The translations under genes were made by a program, and so were the position numbers. The notes below the pieces were generated by a model. That model did no database searches, was not told the DNA's origin, and saw only the letters and a program-made list of their open reading frames with translations. DNA of 26,548 nucleotides from JAAUQA01 sp036351435 (GTDB lineage Bacteria > Pseudomonadota > Gammaproteobacteria > Competibacterales > Competibacteraceae), in the NCBI GenBank assembly GCA_036351435.1, contig JAZBPA010000067.1:1-26548 (forward strand). Reading direction: 5' to 3'. Positions 23,569-26,548 of this stretch are shown here, piece by piece (the first letter of the stretch is position 1; every line of letters starts with the position of its first letter).

Positions 23569-24063
23569 TCACCATTCTTCTGCCACTTTCTCCACCGGCC
23601 AGGGTGGGCAGCGCTCGAGCAAGGCGCGTAGACTACCCAAACCCGGTACCACCAATGTGGGCGTTACATCCCACAAAGGATATAGCACGAACGCTCGTTC
23701 GTGCAGGCGAGGATGCGGAATGGTCAGGCGTGGAGTGGCCTGAACCCGGTCGCCATATAACAAAATATCTAGATCCACGGTGCGTGGTCCCCAACGTCTC
23801 GTTCTCAATCGGCCCTGATGTTGTTCGATGGACTGCAAGTGATCGAGTAGCGCTTCAGGTCCCAATTCGGTGGTCAAGGCTACCACAGCGTTGAGATAAT
23901 CCGGTTGATCGGACGTTCCGAGTGGCGCGCTGCGATAGAGCGGGGAAAGGACTAGCTGGTTAGTCGATGGCTGTTCGCGCAACGCATTAACTGCTTGCTG
24001 TAACTGCGATAGTGGGTCTTGTAGATTACTACCGAGACCGATATAAGCGGTGATGAATTGCAC
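23569..24063 (-). CDS. folK: 6-hydroxymethyl-dihydropterin pyrophosphokinase
   Basis: A 164-residue HPPK with YIGLGSNL near the N-terminus and the characteristic RRWGPRTVDLDILLYG segment, whose DLD residues bind Mg-ATP; IPHPRLHERAFVLYPL completes the family pattern. It makes the pyrophosphorylated pterin for folate synthesis. The start is a GTG at 24063 with no strong ribosome site, 24 bases after pcnB, so coupling to pcnB translation is likely. A 120-base gap separates it from panB. Confidence 0.95.
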   Translation of the reverse strand: MQFITAYIGLGSNLQDPLSQLQQAVNALREQPSTNQLVLSPLYRSAPLGTSDQPDYLNAVVALTTELGPEALLDHLQSIEQHQGRLRTRRWGPRTVDLDILLYGDRVQATPRLTIPHPRLHERAFVLYPLWDVTPTLVVPGLGSLRALLERCPPWPVEKVAEEW

Positions 24064-24080
24064 GGATATGGATGGGAGTG

Positions 24081-24098
24081 AAACCGATTAGTCGGTTT
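24081..24098 (-). promoter_or_regulatory. 7-bp hairpin spanning the pcnB stop codon
   Basis: AAACCGA (24081-24087) and TCGGTTT (24092-24098) are perfect inverted copies around a 4-base loop that includes the pcnB stop codon. No T-run follows on the coding strand, so a simple terminator is unlikely. It may protect or process the mRNA between pcnB and folK; this is inference. Confidence 0.35.
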
Positions 24099-25491
24099 GT
24101 GACAACGGGGTTTTCGTCCGTGCAACACGTCGGCGTCGAGATCGATTGCGGGGTGCTGGTTTGCCGGGCGTTCTGACCGCGGTCTTACGACCGGTCTCAT
24201 CCAATGCGATAAAGTCTGTCCACCAGCTTGCCAATTCGACTAGGTCATCATCACATGCGGCGCGTAACAATAGAAAATCATAGGCCGCACGAAATCGAGG
24301 GTGTAACAAGAACCGACCTGGGCGGCTCCCCGAACGAACCGCGAAGCGGGGTTGAAGAAACCATATCTCCCGCATTGGAAGACTGAACCGGCGTGGCAAT
24401 GCCGTATGTTTGAGCTGCGCGTTGACTACCCGTTCAGCTGCTTCCTGTAGCGCTTCGCCTTCTTTCAATCCCTGCGCTTGCAGATATTTGGCATCTTCTT
24501 GCAAGGGTTCCCAGAGCAAAGCAGCGAATAGAAATGCCGGCGTCACTGGCTTATCTTCGGCGATCCGGGTGTCCGTATTGGCTAGGGCATGAATCAACAG
24601 CGTTTTAGGGAAGTGTTGTTTCTGCCGGCTCAGGCAGCGTTCGGTAGCCGGAAACAGATAGCCGAACAAATGATAGTGGCGCATCAATTCAAACGTCTGA
24701 ACCGCATACCCGCCCAAAAAAAGTTTTAACACTTCATCGAATAGTCGCGCCGGAGGAATATCGCCCAGCAAGTGACACAATTTACGCAATGGCGCTTCAG
24801 TGGCTGGATGTGGCCGAAATCCCAGGCGCGCGGCGAAACGCACTGCACGCAACATCCGCACTGGGTCTTCACGATACCGCTGTTCAGGCTCACCGATGAG
24901 ACGCACAGTCCCTTGCTGCAAATCGCTGAGACCGCCGGCATAATCCAATACCGAGAAATTATCGATATCGTAGTACAAAGCATTGATGGTGAAATCACGC
25001 CGCCAAGCGTCTTCTTCTATAGCTCCATAGAGATTATCGCTGAGAATCCGACCCTGGTCATCCAAACGCCGTTGCGATTCTGCAGCGCCTTGGTCGTCGT
25101 CGTGTTGCGCACGGAAGGTGGCTACTTCGATAATTTCGCGACCGAATTGGATATGTGCTAGGCGAAAACGCCGTCCGATCAGCCGGCAATTGCGGAATAG
25201 GGTGCGCACTTGCTCCGGATGGGCATCGGTACCGATGTCGAAATCTTTGGGTTCACGACCCAACAGCAAATCCCGCACCCCGCCACCTACCAGACAGGCG
25301 CGATAGCCCGCACTACGCAATCGGTAGAGTACCTTGAGCGCATTGGGACTGATATTAGCCCGGGAAATCGTATGCTCGGACCGGGGAATAACAAGCGGTT
25401 TTTTGGTTGGGGTTCCAGATCCCACGGAGATGTGCAAAGCCCTTGTGCCATGCGGAAGTGTGCGTATAATAACATTTTTTCCGCAATACAC
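24088..25491 (-). CDS. pcnB: Poly(A) polymerase I
   Basis: The protein matches PcnB from VIPRSEHTISRANISPNALKV onward: LVGGGVRDLLLG, DFDIGTDA (catalytic DxD), FRNCRLIGRRFRLAHI and RRDFTINALYYD, with a basic C-terminal tail (RNRSRRRRVART). It adds A-tails to RNA 3' ends and promotes decay. The start is unclear. No ATG occurs before the conserved region; the outermost start is GTG at 25491, which lies upstream of the tRNA promoter boxes, and other choices are TTG at 25437 and GTG at 25425. E. coli pcnB is known to use a non-AUG start. Coordinates given use the outermost start; I think the internal ones more likely. Confidence 0.92.
   Translation of the reverse strand: MYCGKNVIIRTLPHGTRALHISVGSGTPTKKPLVIPRSEHTISRANISPNALKVLYRLRSAGYRACLVGGGVRDLLLGREPKDFDIGTDAHPEQVRTLFRNCRLIGRRFRLAHIQFGREIIEVATFRAQHDDDQGAAESQRRLDDQGRILSDNLYGAIEEDAWRRDFTINALYYDIDNFSVLDYAGGLSDLQQGTVRLIGEPEQRYREDPVRMLRAVRFAARLGFRPHPATEAPLRKLCHLLGDIPPARLFDEVLKLFLGGYAVQTFELMRHYHLFGYLFPATERCLSRQKQHFPKTLLIHALANTDTRIAEDKPVTPAFLFAALLWEPLQEDAKYLQAQGLKEGEALQEAAERVVNAQLKHTALPRRFSLPMREIWFLQPRFAVRSGSRPGRFLLHPRFRAAYDFLLLRAACDDDLVELASWWTDFIALDETGRKTAVRTPGKPAPRNRSRRRRVARTKTPLSQTD
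25443..25470 (+). promoter_or_regulatory. Promoter of tRNA-Glu
   Basis: TATAAT at 25465-25470 is a perfect -10 box, with TTGTGC at 25443-25448 as a fair -35 box and a 16-base spacer. Transcription would start about 25 bases before the tRNA. The same DNA is antisense to the 5' region of the pcnB frame. Confidence 0.65.
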
Positions 25492-25501
25492 CAGCCATCC
25501 G

Positions 25502-25577
25502 GCTCCCTTCGTCTAGTGGCCTAGGACACCGCCCTCTCACGGCGGTAACAGGGGTTCGAGTCCCCTAGGGAGCGCCA
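25502..25577 (+). tRNA. tRNA-Glu with anticodon CTC
   Basis: The sequence folds into a full cloverleaf. The acceptor stem GCTCCCT pairs with AGGGAGC, the anticodon stem CCGCC with GGCGG, and the T arm reads AGGGGTTCGAGTCCCCT. The 3' CCA is encoded. The anticodon loop CTCTCAC puts CTC at 25536-25538, reading GAG, rather than the commoner TTC. The body closely resembles the usual bacterial tRNA-Glu(TTC). Confidence 0.96.
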
Positions 25578-25700
25578 TTAAAATCAAATGCTTACATAAC
25601 TCTCGCAAGCGTTTGCCCAATATCTGGCCAATATACTTCGTTAGACGCCTCTATACTTTTAGTGGACGTCAATATATTTTATTTTTGTAAAACTTGCGCT

Positions 25701-25720
25701 TATTATAGTCGCCTATAATA
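25701..25720 (+). promoter_or_regulatory. Palindromic operator over the -10 box of the toxin-antitoxin operon
   Basis: TATTATAG (25701-25708) and CTATAATA (25713-25720) are perfect inverted copies with a TCGC spacer. The second arm contains TATAAT (25714-25719), the likely -10 box, 28 bases before the antitoxin start. The -35 region is weak. AbrB-fold antitoxins commonly repress their own promoter, so this is the likely binding site. Confidence 0.65.
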
Positions 25721-25747
25721 GTGTAATGAGTTTACAGAGGTACCATA

Positions 25748-25999
25748 ATGATTACTGCAACGCTCCGCAGCACAGGTGGCTCGGTTATGCTGACTCTGCC
25801 ACGCAAACTGCTTGAGGTGACTAGACTTGTTGTAGGTTCTCAAGTGGAGATTGAAGTTGATGGTGATCGATTAGTGCTTTCGCCGCTAAAAAAACCCAAG
25901 TACCGCCTGGATGATTTGCTGGCCCAGTGCGAAGACGATACCTTCAACTTAGATGATGAATGGCTGGACGCGCCTGCTGTTGGTGACGAAGCGCTTTGA
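25748..25999 (+). CDS. MazE/ChpS-like antitoxin (AbrB fold)
   Basis: An 83-residue protein with a SpoVT/AbrB-type N-terminal DNA-binding part (TGGSVMLTLPRKLLEV, VGSQVEIEVDGDRLVLSP) and an acidic C-terminal tail (CEDDTFNLDDEWLDAP) of the kind that wraps around and blocks MazF toxins. GAGGT lies 6 bases before the ATG. Its stop codon overlaps the start of the toxin gene. It most resembles ChpS, the antitoxin of ChpB. A palindromic operator lies just upstream. Confidence 0.9.
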   Translation: MITATLRSTGGSVMLTLPRKLLEVTRLVVGSQVEIEVDGDRLVLSPLKKPKYRLDDLLAQCEDDTFNLDDEWLDAPAVGDEAL

Positions 26000-26340
26000 A
26001 AAAGGGTGTCCCTGAGCGTGGCGATATTTGGCACATTGATCTCGAACCCACGAAAGGTGTTGAGCAAAAGGGTGCTCGCCCTATCGTTGTGCTAAGCCCC
26101 TTCCAGTTCAACCGGTTGGGGTTAATTCTAACCTGCCCGATCACTCAGGGCGGCTCATTTGCCCGTGATAAAGGGTTTGCTGTTTCGTTGACAGGTAGCG
26201 GGTGCAATACGCAAGGCGTTGTTCTCTGCCACCAAGTACGCAGCATGGATTATCGAAAGCGCAATGCACGATTTATAGAAACCCTTCCGGATCACATCAC
26301 GGCCGAAATCATCGCCCGCACGATGACATTGCTGGAATAA
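25996..26340 (+). CDS. MazF/PemK-family toxin, ChpB-like mRNA interferase
   Basis: A 114-residue endoribonuclease of the PemK/MazF fold: RGDIWHIDLEPTKGVEQKGARPIVVLS, then TCPITQGGSFAR, GVVLCHQVRSMDY and the terminal helix. The order closely follows E. coli ChpB, including PITQGG and QVR-MD. The start appears to be TTG at 25996 in TTGA, where the last bases also form the antitoxin stop; GTG at 26008 is the alternative. This overlap implies coupled translation. The toxin would cut mRNA when the antitoxin is degraded. Confidence 0.9.
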   Translation: MKKGVPERGDIWHIDLEPTKGVEQKGARPIVVLSPFQFNRLGLILTCPITQGGSFARDKGFAVSLTGSGCNTQGVVLCHQVRSMDYRKRNARFIETLPDHITAEIIARTMTLLE

Positions 26341-26394
26341 CCTTCATCTTCCACTATGACGTGTTGTGGATCCCTCTACTAAATCAAAGAGTCA

Positions 26395-26547
26395 CTAGGG
26401 TGTACGCCACGCTCTTGAGCAGACGAAACGGGCCAGTAGCTTCCGCCAGCTTTCCTGTTCGTGCTCCGGGCTAAAGAGATGTGCGCGGGCGGCACAATGG
26501 TCCGCTAGGGTTTTCAGATAACCCGGTTCCGTTTCAGCACGCAACAG
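26395..26547 (-). CDS. C-terminal end of an unidentified protein, cut by the window edge
   Basis: The frame is open from the window end to a stop at 26395 and encodes 50 residues beginning LLRAETEPGYLKTL and ending WRKLLARFVCSRAWRTP. The composition (Arg, Ala, Leu, Glu, helical) looks like coding sequence. I do not recognise the family. It converges with the toxin gene, 54 bases away. Confidence 0.5.
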   Translation of the reverse strand: MLRAETEPGYLKTLADHCAARAHLFSPEHEQESWRKLLARFVCSRAWRTP

Positions 26548-26548
26548 C

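Noticed and set aside
25692..25719. Full sigma-70 promoter for the toxin-antitoxin pair
   Set aside because: Only the -10 box is good; no -35 at proper spacing resembles TTGACA, so only the operator is annotated.
1..26548. CRISPR array, prophage or IS element
   Set aside because: No regularly spaced direct repeats, transposase, integrase or phage structural genes were found; the only mobile-like item is the short element at 7563-7648.

Overview
The window looks like a piece of a gammaproteobacterial chromosome of moderate GC content. The best lineage clue is the minus-strand order pcnB-folK-panB-panC, typical of Gammaproteobacteria, together with prc, recJ, msrQ and trpB2-type genes. No phage, IS transposase, CRISPR array or rRNA was seen. 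Species cannot be named from the sequence alone.

Layout. 1-1.9 kb: the 3' part of a NapG/MauM-like polyferredoxin followed by a Tat-exported aldo/keto reductase with a C-terminal cysteine cluster. 2.0-5.7 kb: a secreted HELAH metallopeptidase (minus), a secreted DUF1254/DUF1214 protein (plus), a small secreted EF-hand-like protein (plus) and a decayed winged-helix/AAA regulator (minus). 5.8-9.0 kb: a minus-strand CoA-ester cluster in transcription order mct-meh-mcl, matching the second half of the 3-hydroxypropionate bi-cycle (mesaconyl-CoA to citramalyl-CoA to acetyl-CoA plus pyruvate). A small palindromic MITE-like element lies between mct and meh. 9.1-9.7 kb: a frame-broken remnant of an RND efflux pump. 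9.7-13.5 kb (minus): a dual-specificity phosphatase resembling plant glucan phosphatases, the tail-specific protease Prc, and a NYN-domain protein with a cold-shock-like C-terminus. 13.9-15.6 kb (minus): a PaaI-type thioesterase, whose gene contains a perfect 30-bp palindrome, and a CheY-like receiver fused to a long alanine-rich helix and a terminal membrane anchor. 15.9-21.8 kb (plus): a DUF533/TerB-like protein, TrpB2, an FHA-EAL protein, RecJ and MsrQ. 21.8-25.5 kb (minus): panC, panB, folK and pcnB. 25.5-26.5 kb: tRNA-Glu(CTC), a ChpS/ChpB (MazEF-type) toxin-antitoxin pair with a palindromic operator over its -10 box, and the C-terminus of an unidentified minus-strand gene.

How parts fit together. 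Mcl, Meh and Mct would allow co-assimilation of glyoxylate and propionyl-CoA, provided a mesaconyl-C1-CoA hydratase (Mch) exists elsewhere; it is not in this window. FolK and PanB/PanC supply folate and pantothenate, the latter being the CoA precursor. Several proteins are signalling or regulatory types with unusual domain combinations: FHA-EAL, receiver-helix-membrane anchor, NYN-OB fold and the glucan-phosphatase-like DSP. No single new defence or mobile system is evident. The most notable items are the mct-meh-mcl module, the SEX4-like phosphatase, the membrane-anchored receiver protein and the 30-bp palindrome.
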